From assembly GCA_020161845.1 (NCBI GenBank), contig JAIUNK010000009.1:62001-126000 (forward strand): a DNA stretch of 64,000 nt, in the 5' to 3' direction. Source of the stretch: Actinomycetota bacterium (lineage in GTDB: Bacteria; Actinomycetota; Actinomycetes; Actinomycetales; Dermatophilaceae). Under the pieces are notes generated by a model. That model worked only from the letters and a program-made list of their open reading frames with translations, made no database searches and had not been told where the DNA came from. The position numbers were made by a program, and so were the translations under genes. Of the stretch, positions 8,934-17,358 are shown piece by piece. How positions within the stretch are numbered: the stretch's first letter is position 1; every line of letters begins with the position of its first letter.

Positions 8934-9770
8934 CTACTCACACTGGGGCAGCGTGCGGAAGACGTCCCCGCGAGCCGACAGCGTCGCCAGAATCGTGCGC
9001 AGGGCGGCGACCGTTTGGGATCGGTCCCGACCGCCGTCGTGCAGCAGCACGATGCTGCCGGAGGTCGCCCGGTCGAGCACGGCCCCGGCGATGGCCGCAG
9101 CGCCGGGCCGCCGCCAGTCCTGCGGATCGACGGTCCACATCACGAGGCTCTGCCCCAGGGAGGCGGCGACCGAGCGCACCCGAGCGTCCACGAATCCCCC
9201 GGGCGGCCGCAGACACGAGGTGCCCCCGACGGCCCGGCTCGTCGACGTGATCTCCTGACCGATGCCGCTGTCGGACAGGTTCGTCAGCCACGGATGGTGG
9301 TAGGTGTGGTTGCCCACCGCGTGGCCGGCGGCGCGCACCTGCGCCACCAGGTCGGGCGCCGCTTGCGCCTGGCTGCCGACCATGAAGAAGGTTGCCTGCG
9401 CGCCGTATTCGGCGAGCAGCGCCAGCACTTGCGGTGTCCCCGAGGCGCTCGGCCCGTCGTCGAAGGTGAGGTAGACGACCCGTCCGGGCTGCTCCGTCGG
9501 GACCGACAGGGGCGTGCGCCTGCTGGGCCGCTGCACCTCGGCGCCGGGGTCCGGCCGGTCGGCGTCGTGTCCGTGCGCCGCTGCGCCGAGGCCCCGTCCG
9601 GGGCCCGCTGTGGGGCCCGCCGTGGGGCCTGCCGTGCGGCCTGCTGTGGGGCCTGGCGTGGGGTACGGCGCGGGGCCGCTGGCGGTCGCGGCGGGCGCGC
9701 CGAGCGCGACAAGGAATCCGATGGCGAACGCGCTCGACAGGGCGCGTCGTCGGCAGCGTCGTAGGTCCAT
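8934..9770 (-). CDS. Secreted polysaccharide deacetylase (NodB family)
   Basis: Probably removes acetyl groups from N-acetylglucosamine in peptidoglycan or another polymer outside the cell. The 278-residue form starting at the ATG at 9770 (GGGGGGAG just upstream) has a signal peptide ending in the Ala-rich ATASG region, then a repeat-rich Pro/Thr/Gly linker, then the NodB domain from about residue 85. All five NodB motifs are visible: TFDDGPS, HTYHHP, RPPGG (usually R-x-P-Y/G), MWTVDPQDW, and IVLLHDGG. An in-frame extension to 10142 overlaps the next gene and is rejected. It ends 84 nt before the start side of ilvD. Confidence 0.88.
   Translation of the reverse strand: MDLRRCRRRALSSAFAIGFLVALGAPAATASGPAPYPTPGPTAGRTAGPTAGPTAGPGRGLGAAAHGHDADRPDPGAEVQRPSRRTPLSVPTEQPGRVVYLTFDDGPSASGTPQVLALLAEYGAQATFFMVGSQAQAAPDLVAQVRAAGHAVGNHTYHHPWLTNLSDSGIGQEITSTSRAVGGTSCLRPPGGFVDARVRSVAASLGQSLVMWTVDPQDWRRPGAAAIAGAVLDRATSGSIVLLHDGGRDRSQTVAALRTILATLSARGDVFRTLPQCE
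9597..9660. repeat. 12-bp repeat array coding for a Thr-Ala-Gly-Pro linker
   Basis: About five degenerate copies of a 12-bp unit (consensus GGGCCYGCYGTG on the plus strand) encode the repeating TAGP linker between the signal peptide and the deacetylase domain. Such a run can expand or contract in frame without harming the enzyme. Confidence 0.75.
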
Positions 9771-9871
9771 GGCTCCCCCCCGTAGGCGGCGCCGGGCGCC
9801 CTCGCCCGGCGGGTCCCCTATCGACGCACTGGACGGGCGTTCGAGGATTTCGGGTGGGGTTCGAACCCGGG

Positions 9872-11029
9872 TCAGCGCCGGGCGACCCGCGCGCTCGCGG
9901 CCAGCGCCCCCACCAGGGCGACGGCGCCGACGCCGACGCAGGTGAGCGCGGGATGCCGCTGATAGGCCGGCACCGCCACGGGCAGGACCGCGCCGCCGAG
10001 GAACTGCATCGCCAGGGCGAAGCTCGTGGCGCCACCGGGGTTGGCGGGCGTCGAGCGCACCGCCAACGACTGGGCGGTGACCCGCGAGGCGGTGTTGCCG
10101 ATTCCGGCGAGGAAGGTCACCAGGACCAGCAGCCACAGCCACGGCGCGACACCGGCCACCGCCATCCCCGCGCCGAGCAGGGTGAGGGCGACCCCGCCCA
10201 CCAGCCGCAGCCCGTAGCGGTCCGCCAGCCGCCCGCTCAACGTCCCCGTCGCCAGTCCCGCCACCCCGAAGCCGGCGGTCACCAGGCCGCGCTGCGCGGC
10301 GTCCATTCCGAACCGGTCATGGGCCAACAGGGGGACGAGAAGGCCCACCCCGGTGGCGGTGAACTGCAGGCAGAACCCGATGATGCAGGCGCGCGCGAGG
10401 GGCCGGTTGCGCAGCGCGGCCCACTTCTCCCGGGCGGTGACCGCGCCGCCCGAGGGCAGGACGTGGGCCGTCGGCATGAGCATCGCCAGGGCGACCGCGA
10501 CGGCTGCCGCGGCGCCGAAGGCGATCCGATAGTCCACCGCGGCCGCCGCGCCACCGATGACCGGAGCGAACGCGATGCCGCTGGCCTGCATGCTCGCGAA
10601 GATCCCCATCGCCCGGCCGCGGCGGTGCGGCGGGCTGAGGGCGGCCAGCATAGCGATGAGCAGGGGCGTCGTGAAGGCATTCGACATGCCCTGGAGCGCG
10701 CGACCGACCAGGAACGGGCCGAGCGTCGTGGCGAAGACGCCGACCAGCGAGGCCGCGGCGTATGTGAGGAAGGCCGTCCGCACCACCCTCGCCTCGCCCC
10801 ACCGGGCGGCGAGCGTGCCGGACACCAGCAGCGCGGCGGCGAACGGCAGCATGAACCAGCTGACCGCCAGCGATGCCCCGCCGATCGTCGTGTCCAGTCC
10901 GGCGGCGAGTTCGGGCAGCATGACGCCGGTCATCGCGCCCGCGAACGGGCCGAGGAAGCCCCCGGCGTACAGCGGCCACAGCCGCGCCCCCGGGGCCTGC
11001 GGAGGGGACCCGGGCGGGTCGTCCGGCAC
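9872..11029 (-). CDS. MFS transporter
   Basis: A 12-helix major facilitator of 385 residues, probably a drug or metabolite exporter of the DHA type. The start is set at the GTG at 11029, 2 nt after the FAH-family stop, because the longer open frame (to 11281) reads through the neighbour in another frame and has no hydrophobic or family-like sequence. Helix 1 is LWPLYAGGFLGPFAGAMTGV. The loop after helix 2 has ARWGEARVVR, and helix 4 begins LGPFLVGRALQGMSNA, as in MFS proteins. The first and second six-helix halves are separated by a cytoplasmic loop near residues 190-210. It is coupled to the FAH-family gene, so it may move that enzyme's substrate. Confidence 0.85.
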   Translation of the reverse strand: MPDDPPGSPPQAPGARLWPLYAGGFLGPFAGAMTGVMLPELAAGLDTTIGGASLAVSWFMLPFAAALLVSGTLAARWGEARVVRTAFLTYAAASLVGVFATTLGPFLVGRALQGMSNAFTTPLLIAMLAALSPPHRRGRAMGIFASMQASGIAFAPVIGGAAAAVDYRIAFGAAAAVAVALAMLMPTAHVLPSGGAVTAREKWAALRNRPLARACIIGFCLQFTATGVGLLVPLLAHDRFGMDAAQRGLVTAGFGVAGLATGTLSGRLADRYGLRLVGGVALTLLGAGMAVAGVAPWLWLLVLVTFLAGIGNTASRVTAQSLAVRSTPANPGGATSFALAMQFLGGAVLPVAVPAYQRHPALTCVGVGAVALVGALAASARVARR

Positions 11030-11031
11030 CG

Positions 11032-11886
11032 TCAGCGCACGTCGGCGGCGATCAGCTCGGAACGTTGCTCGCCCAAGCCGGTCACCGACAGCTCCATGAC
11101 GTCGCCGGCCTGCAGATAGGGGAACCGGCCCGACATGGCCACGCCCTGCGGGGTGCCGGTGCTGATGACGTCGCCCGGCGAGAGGACCATGACCTGGGAC
11201 AGGTCGCGGATCAGCGCCGCGACGGAGAAGACCATGTCCGCGGTGGTGGAGTCCTGCCGGATTGCACCGTTGACGCTGCACTTCAGCGCCAGGTCCTGCG
11301 GGTCGGTGATCTCATCGACCGAGAGATAGGGGCCGAGCGGGAAGAAGTCCTGGCAGCACTTGCCCTTGCTCCACTGGCCGCCGGAGATCTTGCGCTGATA
11401 GTCGCGCTCGGAGACGTCATTGGCCAGGGCGTAGCCGGCCACGCAGGCCAGTGCGGCGGCGTCGCTGTCCAGATAGCTCGCCTCGCGGCCGATGACCACC
11501 GCCAGTTCGACCTCCCAATCGACGGCCTGCGCCCCGCGGGGGATCCGCACCGAATCGTGTGGGCCACGCAGCGTGTTCGGGTGCTTGAGGAAGACGATGG
11601 GGTGCTCCGGCGGGGGGCTGCCCGACTCGGCGGCATGCGCCGCATAGTTCTGACCGATGCACAGGATCGCCTGGGGCTTGGCGATCGGGGCGCCGATCCG
11701 ACGGCCGCTGATGTCGATCTGCGCCAGGCGTCGGGCGGCGAGGTCGGCGCGCAGCCGCGCCAACCCATCCGAGCCGAAGAAGTCGGGGTCGAAGTCGCCG
11801 TACCCCGAGGCGTCGTACCAGATCTGACCGTCGTCGCTGACGACCGGCTGCTCCTGGCCGAACACTCCGACGCGCATGAGCCGCAT
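11032..11886 (-). CDS. Fumarylacetoacetate hydrolase family protein
   Basis: Enzyme of the FAH superfamily, which hydrolyses or decarboxylates acylpyruvate-type ketoacids using a divalent metal. The 284-residue product has the catalytic domain motifs: ILCIGQNYAAHAAE (about 74-87), the metal-ligand region DWEVELAVVIG (E-x-E type), GYALANDVSERDYQ, SKGKCCQDFFPLGP, and ISTGTPQGV near the end. The ATG at 11886 has GGGAGGTG just upstream; the longer frame beginning with the GTG at 11895 would use that site itself as codon. The second ATG at 11877 is also possible. Relatives act in aromatic catabolism or as oxaloacetate tautomerase/decarboxylase; the substrate is not known. Confidence 0.88.
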   Translation of the reverse strand: MRLMRVGVFGQEQPVVSDDGQIWYDASGYGDFDPDFFGSDGLARLRADLAARRLAQIDISGRRIGAPIAKPQAILCIGQNYAAHAAESGSPPPEHPIVFLKHPNTLRGPHDSVRIPRGAQAVDWEVELAVVIGREASYLDSDAAALACVAGYALANDVSERDYQRKISGGQWSKGKCCQDFFPLGPYLSVDEITDPQDLALKCSVNGAIRQDSTTADMVFSVAALIRDLSQVMVLSPGDVISTGTPQGVAMSGRFPYLQAGDVMELSVTGLGEQRSELIAADVR

Positions 11887-11983
11887 GAGCCGCACCTCCC
11901 GTCAGGGCCGGGCCCCGGACGGGCGCGACCTGGTCATTGGCAGCCTAGCGAGTCGGTGCGGACCCGCGGAGTTCGGGCTCTGC

Positions 11984-11989
11984 TAGCGT
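11984..11989 (+). promoter_or_regulatory. -10 box of leaderless cbiB transcript
   Basis: TAGCGT is followed by 7 nt and then the GTG start of cbiB at 11997, and there is no ribosome binding site. Transcription starting about 7 nt after the box would begin at the start codon itself. Confidence 0.6.
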
Positions 11990-11996
11990 CGCGCAG

Positions 11997-13019
11997 GTGC
12001 CCGCCGCCGCCCCGCTCAGCCGTGGTCGTCGTGGTGGCTCGGCCCGTGGTGGCTCGGCCCGCGCTGCCGGCCTCCTGCTGGGGCTTGCGGCGGACGCCTG
12101 GCTCGGCGATCCGCGGCGGTGGCATCCGGTGGCGGGGTTCGGGCGGTACGCCGCCTGGGTGGAGTTGCGGACCTATCGGAACACCCGGATCGCGGGGGTG
12201 GGGCACCTGGCCGCGTGCGTGACTCCGCTGCTGGCGGCCGGGATCGTGGTGGAGCGGGCCACCGCGCGGCGTGCGGTGCCACGAGTGCTCGTGACGGCGC
12301 TCGCGACCTGGGCGGTCGTCGGGGCGCGCAGCCTGGCGGGGGAGGGTCGGGCGATGGCGGCCGCGCTGGCGGCCGAGGACCTGGGCGCGGCGCGGGCGCG
12401 GTTGCCGCACCTGTGCGGCCGGGACCCGGAGCACCTGTCCGCGGGCGAGTTGGGCCGGGCGACCGTCGAATCGCTGGCCGAGAACGCCTCCGACGCGGTG
12501 GTCTGCTCGCTGCTGTGGGGGGCCGCTTTCGGGCTGCCGGGGCTGCTGGGGCACCGGGCGGTGAACACGCTCGACGCGATGGTGGGCCACCGGTCGGCGC
12601 GGTACGCGCGGTTCGGGACGGCCTCCGCTCGGTGTGACGACGTCCTCGGTCTGGTCCCGGCTCGGGTCACCGGGGCTCTGGCGTGCCTGCTGGCGCCCCT
12701 GGTGGGCGGGTCGTCCGGACGCGCCTGGCGGGTCATGTGGCGCGATCACGCGGCCCACCCCAGTCCCAACGGCGGCTGGCCGGAGTCCGCCTGGGCGGGC
12801 TCCCTCGGGGTGCGCCTCGGCGGCGTGAACGACTATGCGGGGCGCGTCGAGGAGCGGCCCACGCTGGGGGACGGGGGATTGCCCACGGCCCACGACGTAC
12901 GCCGTGCCGCGCGGCTGGTGCCGTTGGTGTCGTGGGCGAGCGCCGTTGTGGCGGTGGGGATCTGTGCGCTGCGTGGGGCGGCCTGGGGGATTCCTTCTTT
13001 CAAGCTCAGGGGAGGTTGA
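11997..13019 (+). CDS. cbiB: Adenosylcobinamide-phosphate synthase CbiB/CobD
   Basis: Membrane enzyme that attaches aminopropanol (or its phosphate) to adenosylcobyric acid late in B12 synthesis. The 340-residue protein shows the family landmarks: DAWLGDPRRWHPVAGFG near residues 32-48, SLAENASDAVVC, NTLDAMVGHRS, the HPSPNGGWPESAWAG segment and the LGVRLGG that follows it. Several hydrophobic helices are present and the last runs near the C-terminus. The first 20 residues are Arg/Gly/Ser-rich and poorly conserved, so a slightly later start is possible. The gene appears leaderless. cobQ follows one base after the stop, so the two act in order in the same branch of the pathway. Confidence 0.93.
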   Translation: MPAAAPLSRGRRGGSARGGSARAAGLLLGLAADAWLGDPRRWHPVAGFGRYAAWVELRTYRNTRIAGVGHLAACVTPLLAAGIVVERATARRAVPRVLVTALATWAVVGARSLAGEGRAMAAALAAEDLGAARARLPHLCGRDPEHLSAGELGRATVESLAENASDAVVCSLLWGAAFGLPGLLGHRAVNTLDAMVGHRSARYARFGTASARCDDVLGLVPARVTGALACLLAPLVGGSSGRAWRVMWRDHAAHPSPNGGWPESAWAGSLGVRLGGVNDYAGRVEERPTLGDGGLPTAHDVRRAARLVPLVSWASAVVAVGICALRGAAWGIPSFKLRGG

Positions 13020-13020
13020 G

Positions 13021-14499
13021 ATGGCGGGGATCCTGGTGTGCGGCACGTCCTCCGATGCGGGCAAGTCGCTGGTCGTGACCGGGCTGTGCCGGGCGCTGCG
13101 CCGCCGGGGCGTGGACGTGGCGCCGTACAAGGCCCAGAACATGTCCAACAACTCGATGGTGTGCGCGGACGGCGCCGAGATCGGGCGGGCGCAATACCTG
13201 CAGGCCCTCGCGGCGCGCGTCGAGCCGACCTCGGCGATGAATCCGGTGCTGCTCAAGCCGGGCACCGACCGGCGCTCCTTCGTCGTGCTGCGCGGTCGGC
13301 CGGCCGGGACGTTGGAGGCGGGGGAGTACGCGACGGGCCGGCGGCAGCTCGCGGAGGCGGCCTATGCGGCGTACGACGAGCTGGCCTCGGCGCACAAGAT
13401 CGTGGTCTGCGAGGGCGCCGGGTCGCCGGGGGAGATCAACCTGCGGGCCGGGGACTATGTGAACCTCGGCCTGGCGCGGGCGAAGTCGCTGCCGGTCGTG
13501 CTCGTCGGGGACATCGACCGAGGGGGTCAGCTGGCCTCCATCTTCGGGCACTGGGCCATCGTCGACGACGCCGACCGGTCCTGTTTCGCGGGCTACGTCA
13601 TCAACAAGTTCCGCGGCGACGTCGCGGTGCTGGAGCCGGGGCTGAGCGAGCTGAGCCGTCGGACCGGGTTGCCGTGTCTCGGGGTGCTGCCCTGGCTGGA
13701 CGGGGTGTGGCTGGACGGCGAGGACGCCCTGGAGCTGGCGCGCTGGCGCGCGCACGGGGCCGGGGTGGCGGCGTCGGGCTCGGAGGTGCTGCGGGTCGCG
13801 GTGGTGGCGTTCCCGCGCACCTCGAATGCGACCGACGTCGACGCCCTCGCGCACGAGGCCGGCGTGGACGTCGTCGTGACCCGGGATCCGGTGCGGGTGC
13901 GCGACGCCGACCTCGTCGTGCTGCCCGGCTCCCGGTCCACCCTGGACGACCTGGCCTGGTTGCGGGACAGCGGGATCGCGGCCGAGGTCTCGGCGCGCGC
14001 GGCGGCCGGCCGGCCGGTGCTCGGAATCTGTGGCGGCTACCAGATGCTCGCGCGCGAGATCGGCGACGAGGCGGGGGTGGAGTCCGCGGCGGCCGCAGGG
14101 GCGGGTCGGATGACTCCCGGGTTGGGGCTGTTGCCGGTTCGGGTCTCCTTCGGGATCGAGAAGATCCTGGGCCGGCCCCGGGGGACGTGGCGGGGGCACG
14201 AGGTGGTGGGCTACGAGATCCACCACGGCATCTGCGACCTCGCAGCCGGGACGGCCGAGCCGTTCCTGGACGGCTGCCGCGTCGGGTCGGTGTGGGGCAC
14301 GCTCTGGCACGGGGCGATGGAGAACGACGCCTTCCGGCGGGCGTGGTTGACCGAGATCGCCGGTGCGGCCGGCAGCGCGTGGCGACCGCGCGACGGCGTA
14401 CCGGGCTTCGCCGACCGCCGTGAGGCGATGATCGACACCCTCGCCGACGCGGTGGAGGCCCATCTGGACCTGGACGCGCTCCTGGCCCTGGCGCGTTGA
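13021..14499 (+). CDS. cobQ: Cobyric acid synthase CobQ/CbiP
   Basis: Amidates the b, d, e and g carboxyl groups of adenosylcobyrinic acid a,c-diamide with glutamine and ATP. The 492 residues start MAGILVCGTSSDAGKS, with the BioD-like P-loop, then NMSNNS, EGAGSPGEINLR and GDIDRGG. The C-terminal half is a class I glutamine amidotransferase with nucleophile Cys in LGICGGYQML (about residue 341) and the catalytic His in WHGAMEND-type context. The ATG at 13021 has GGGAGG 5 nt upstream; a long in-frame extension back to 12835 lies inside cbiB and is rejected. It ends the first cobalamin operon, followed by a hairpin at 14557. Confidence 0.96.
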   Translation: MAGILVCGTSSDAGKSLVVTGLCRALRRRGVDVAPYKAQNMSNNSMVCADGAEIGRAQYLQALAARVEPTSAMNPVLLKPGTDRRSFVVLRGRPAGTLEAGEYATGRRQLAEAAYAAYDELASAHKIVVCEGAGSPGEINLRAGDYVNLGLARAKSLPVVLVGDIDRGGQLASIFGHWAIVDDADRSCFAGYVINKFRGDVAVLEPGLSELSRRTGLPCLGVLPWLDGVWLDGEDALELARWRAHGAGVAASGSEVLRVAVVAFPRTSNATDVDALAHEAGVDVVVTRDPVRVRDADLVVLPGSRSTLDDLAWLRDSGIAAEVSARAAAGRPVLGICGGYQMLAREIGDEAGVESAAAAGAGRMTPGLGLLPVRVSFGIEKILGRPRGTWRGHEVVGYEIHHGICDLAAGTAEPFLDGCRVGSVWGTLWHGAMENDAFRRAWLTEIAGAAGSAWRPRDGVPGFADRREAMIDTLADAVEAHLDLDALLALAR

Positions 14500-14556
14500 C
14501 GGCGCCGCCCGCCGGGGGAGCGGGTGGGCGGGGGCTCCCCGGTGCTGGGCGTGTCC

Positions 14557-14578
14557 CGACACTCCGATCGGGGTGTCG
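14557..14578 (+). terminator. Hairpin after cobQ
   Basis: CGACACTCC and GGGGTGTCG pair (9 bp, one G-U in RNA) around a GATC loop, 58 nt after the cobQ stop. Further GC-rich inverted segments surround it. A weak, T-less terminator between convergent cobQ and vapC. Confidence 0.45.
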
Positions 14579-14659
14579 ATGGGGCCAGGACCCCACCAGA
14601 ACGCCGATCGGAGCGGCGGCGTCAGCGGGGCCGGGAGGCGGCACACCGCGCTGCTGTCG

Positions 14660-15088
14660 TCACAGCACGACCAGGTGATCCGGTGTCGCGCCGTGGACGA
14701 TGGCCGGGTCGATCCGTCCGTCGAAAGTGACGAAAGAACCGTCCTGGGCGACCGCCAGGGCCAGCAGGTAGGTGTCCGTGACCTGCCTGGGGCCCAGCAG
14801 CCGGGATGTCTCGATGGCTCCGCCGACGAGAGATAGCCCGCAGGCCCAGTACTCGTGGCGCGGATCCGTGGTCGCAGCCAGCAGAGTTTCCATGGCCGCC
14901 GGGACCGTCAGCGGATTGGGGTAGGTGGGCTGGCTCAGGATGCGCACCAGGCCGTTCTGGGTGATCGCGCATGTCGCCCAGCCATCGGCGAGACCGGTCT
15001 GAGCCCACGCATGGGCGCGCTCGTGGTCGAGATGGTCAGGGTCGAACAGCGCGAGCAGGACGTTCACGTCGAGCAGGGCCACCGTCAC
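14660..15088 (-). CDS. vapC: PIN-domain toxin VapC
   Basis: Probable RNA-cleaving toxin of a type II toxin-antitoxin pair. The 142-residue protein has the PIN fold: first acidic residue in LLDVNVLLALFDPDH (Asp7), ITQNGLVRILS in the second conserved block, and TDTYLLALAV with Asp near residue 104 plus FVTFDGRI at the end. In many VapC proteins a glutamate stands near the TQNG block; this subfamily lacks it there. The GTG start at 15088 overlaps the vapB stop (GTGA) and has GGAGGG upstream, so the toxin is coupled to the antitoxin. The pair sits inside the cobalamin cluster, between cobQ and the riboswitch. Confidence 0.88.
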   Translation of the reverse strand: MTVALLDVNVLLALFDPDHLDHERAHAWAQTGLADGWATCAITQNGLVRILSQPTYPNPLTVPAAMETLLAATTDPRHEYWACGLSLVGGAIETSRLLGPRQVTDTYLLALAVAQDGSFVTFDGRIDPAIVHGATPDHLVVL

Positions 15089-15315
15089 AGGCCCTCCTGG
15101 GCACGCAGCCGATCGATCAGCTCGTTCGTGACAGGTGTGCCGCGCGACGGCAACACCGGAAGTCCGTTTCGGGTGCGGCCCGCTTGCTGCGTCGTCTGGG
15201 TCAACTGTCGCCGGGCGAGGTCCGAGAGGACTTCGCCGGCCGTCTTTCCTTCGCGCCTCGCCCGCTCCTTGACCGCGGCGAGAACGTCGTCATCAATCGC
15301 CAGAGTGGTGCGCAT
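15085..15315 (-). CDS. vapB: Ribbon-helix-helix antitoxin VapB
   Basis: A 76-residue DNA-binding antitoxin. The N-terminus MRTTLAIDDDVLAAVKERA is a ribbon-helix-helix domain that binds operator DNA, and the C-terminal tail should wrap the VapC active site. It precedes vapC with a 4-nt overlap. The ATG at 15315 follows a TAACAT box by 7 nt, so the transcript is probably leaderless, and a perfect inverted repeat overlapping the promoter (15329-15343) is the likely autoregulatory operator. Confidence 0.88.
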   Translation of the reverse strand: MRTTLAIDDDVLAAVKERARREGKTAGEVLSDLARRQLTQTTQQAGRTRNGLPVLPSRGTPVTNELIDRLRAQEGL

Positions 15316-15322
15316 GCACGAG

Positions 15323-15343
15323 ATGTTAGTGCATCAGATGCAC
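15323..15343 (-). promoter_or_regulatory. vapBC promoter and operator
   Basis: On the minus strand TAACAT (15328-15323) lies 7 nt before the vapB ATG. Just upstream, GTGCATC-A-GATGCAC (15329-15343) is a perfect 7-bp inverted repeat with a one-base centre, abutting the -10 box, where a bound VapBC complex would block transcription. Confidence 0.6.
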
Positions 15344-15423
15344 GGTTGGCGCCTCAGGTCCTAAGAGCGCGGCGGGATCGATCGGCGCAGCTCGACGCCG
15401 CCCTGCACCGCTGTGGCAGGATG

Positions 15424-15600
15424 ACGCACGCGTCAGGAGTGGAGGAACGCCGGTGAGCACCGTCTGGTGCGAGTCCGGGGCGGTCCCGCCACTGTGAGGG
15501 CGTACGTCGTGCGCCGCGGAGACTCGCGGCCCCACCCGGCGTACCGCTCGAAGCCAGGAACTCCCCCGGGCGCAGGCAATTCGTTCGGGCGGTAGACCTG
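15424..15600 (+). ncRNA. Cobalamin riboswitch upstream of cobI
   Basis: The conserved B12-riboswitch core is present: CCGGTGAGCACC near 15450, a GAGTCCGGGGCGGTCCCGCC stem, GCCACTGTGAGG (15488-15499), and the B12 box AGCCAGGAACTCC (about 15552-15564). It ends just before GAGGAGG (15600-15606), the ribosome binding site of cobI, so binding of adenosylcobalamin should hide that site and shut off the cobI operon. The boundaries are approximate. Confidence 0.92.
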
Positions 15601-15610
15601 AGGAGGCCAC

Positions 15611-16492
15611 GTGGACGTCCCGACCCCACGCCCCGACGCCGCGGCGTCGCCGGATGCGCTGCCCGCGCCGGCGTCGCCCGGGGAGCAGCGCGACCCGGCG
15701 GCACCCACCGACCAGGTGCGGCGGCTGATCGGGATCGGTGTCGGCCCCGGCGACCCGGAGCTGGTGACCCTCAAGGCGGTCCGCGCGCTGGCCGGCGCCG
15801 ACGCGATCCTCGTCCCGGAGACCGAGACCTCCAGCACGCGCGGCCCGGGCAGCGCCGACGGTCGGGGCGGCGCCGGCCGGGCCGAGCTGATCGTGCTGGG
15901 CTGCTGCCCTACGGCGGCGCCGGCGATTCGCCGGGTGCCGTTCAGCATGGCCGACCGCAGCGGGGTCACCGACCGACGTCGCGAGGCCTGGGACGCCTCG
16001 GCGGCGGCGGCGCTCACGGCGTACGACGAGGGCGCCCGCACCGTCGCCTTCGCCACCGTCGGAGACCCGAGCGTCTACTCGACGTTCTCCTATCTCGCGG
16101 CCACCGTGTCCGAGCGGCTGCCCGACGTCGTCGTCGAGGTGATCCCGGGGATCACCGCCATGCAGGCACTGGCCGCGGCCAGCCGGATCCCGCTGGTGGA
16201 GGGCACCGAGGTGCTGGCGCTGGTCCCGGTGACCGCCGGCCTCGAGACGCTGGAGCGGGCCATGGCCGCCGCGGACACCGTCGTGGCGTACAAGGGCGGT
16301 CGCCGGATGCCCGAGGTGGTGAGCCGGCTGCGCGCCGCGGACCGCGAGGCGACCACCGTGATCGGCACAGACGTCTCGCTGCCGCACCAGCGCCTGGTCG
16401 GCCTCGCCGAGCTGGGCGAGGCCGAGCGGGCGCCGTACTTCTGCACCGTGCTGTCCGCGCCGGCCCGGGCCACGATCGGCGGACGTCTGTGA
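15611..16492 (+). CDS. cobI: Precorrin-2 / cobalt-factor II C20-methyltransferase
   Basis: SAM-dependent methyltransferase adding the C20 methyl to the corrin precursor. The 293-residue protein begins with a Pro/Ala-rich stretch of about 35 residues not usual in the family, then the tetrapyrrole methylase fold: IGIGVGPGDPELVTLKAV, FATVGDPSVYSTFSYL, VIPGITAMQALAAAS, and VAYKGGRRMPEV. The GTG start at 15611 is preceded by GAGGAGG inside the riboswitch expression platform. A shorter start within the low-complexity N-terminus cannot be excluded. First gene of the riboswitch operon; its stop overlaps cobM by 4 nt. Confidence 0.94.
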   Translation: MDVPTPRPDAAASPDALPAPASPGEQRDPAAPTDQVRRLIGIGVGPGDPELVTLKAVRALAGADAILVPETETSSTRGPGSADGRGGAGRAELIVLGCCPTAAPAIRRVPFSMADRSGVTDRRREAWDASAAAALTAYDEGARTVAFATVGDPSVYSTFSYLAATVSERLPDVVVEVIPGITAMQALAAASRIPLVEGTEVLALVPVTAGLETLERAMAAADTVVAYKGGRRMPEVVSRLRAADREATTVIGTDVSLPHQRLVGLAELGEAERAPYFCTVLSAPARATIGGRL

Positions 16493-17358
16493 ACGCCTTA
16501 CGGCCCAAGCCGAATTCGCGGGGCAGGGTGGTTTTTGTGGGGGCCGGTCCGGGAGCCGCCGACCTCGTCACGGTGCGCGGGGCGCGCGTCATCGCGGAGG
16601 CCGACATCGTCATCTGGGCCTCCAGCCTGGTGCACCCCGGGATCGTGGCCGGGGCGCGGCCGGACGCGCTGGTCATCGACTCCGCCAGCGCCTCGTTGGA
16701 GGACCTGGAGCCGGTGCTGGTGCGGGCCCGCGACGAGGGCCTGCTGGTGGCGCGGGTGCACACCGGCGACCCGTCGATCTACGGGGCCACCGCGGAGCAG
16801 CGCGACCAGTGCGACCGGCTGGGGCTGGCGTATGACACCGTTCCCGGCATCTCCGCCTACTCCGCGACCGCCGCCCGCTGCGACGTCGAGATCACGGTGC
16901 CGGAGGTGAGCCAGAGCTTCGTCCTGACCCGCCTGGAGGGGGGCCGGACCCCGATGCCGGACCGCGAGACGGTGGCCGGTTTCGCCGCGCACGGGGCGAC
17001 GATGGCGATCTACCTCTCGGCCGCGCGGCATCGGCAACTCCAGCAAGCACTCCTCGATGGGGGCTATCCGCCCGGTACACCGTGCCTGGTGGGCTACCGG
17101 GTGACCTGGGAGGACGAGCTGATCCTGCGCTGCGAACTGGCCGAGCTGTCGGCGACGATGCGCGAGCGCAAGCTGTGGAAGCACACCATCGTCATGGTCG
17201 GTCCGGCCCTGGCGCCGGGCCCGATCGCGGCGCGGAGCCACCTCTACCATCCGGGGTTCCGGCACGAATTTCGCCAGGCCGAGCCCGGTGCCCAGGCACA
17301 GTTGCGCAGCCAGGGTGCGGTCGGCATCGCTAGCAACACAGGGACGGACGAGCCGTGA
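16489..17358 (+). CDS. cobM: Precorrin-4 / cobalt-precorrin-4 C11-methyltransferase
   Basis: SAM-dependent C11 methylation of the corrin ring. The 289-residue protein has the tetrapyrrole methylase signature VFVGAGPGAADLVTVRGA, then WASSLVHPGI, ARVHTGDPSIYGATAEQ, VPGISAYSATAAR and the EVSQSFVLTRLEGGRTPMP block, which is specific for CobM/CbiF. GTG at 16489 overlaps the cobI stop (GTGA), and its own stop overlaps cbiE the same way, so translation is coupled along the operon. The last 30 residues (after the HPGF segment) form a variable tail. Confidence 0.95.
   Translation: MNALRPKPNSRGRVVFVGAGPGAADLVTVRGARVIAEADIVIWASSLVHPGIVAGARPDALVIDSASASLEDLEPVLVRARDEGLLVARVHTGDPSIYGATAEQRDQCDRLGLAYDTVPGISAYSATAARCDVEITVPEVSQSFVLTRLEGGRTPMPDRETVAGFAAHGATMAIYLSAARHRQLQQALLDGGYPPGTPCLVGYRVTWEDELILRCELAELSATMRERKLWKHTIVMVGPALAPGPIAARSHLYHPGFRHEFRQAEPGAQAQLRSQGAVGIASNTGTDEP

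Noticed and set aside
8934-10142. Longer deacetylase start at 10142
   Set aside because: The extension runs through the 3' end of the MFS gene in another frame; the ATG at 9770 has a signal peptide and ribosome binding site.
9872-11281. Longer MFS start at 11281
   Set aside because: The added 84 residues are Arg/His-rich and overlap the FAH-family gene in another frame; GTG at 11029 gives a normal MFS N-terminus.
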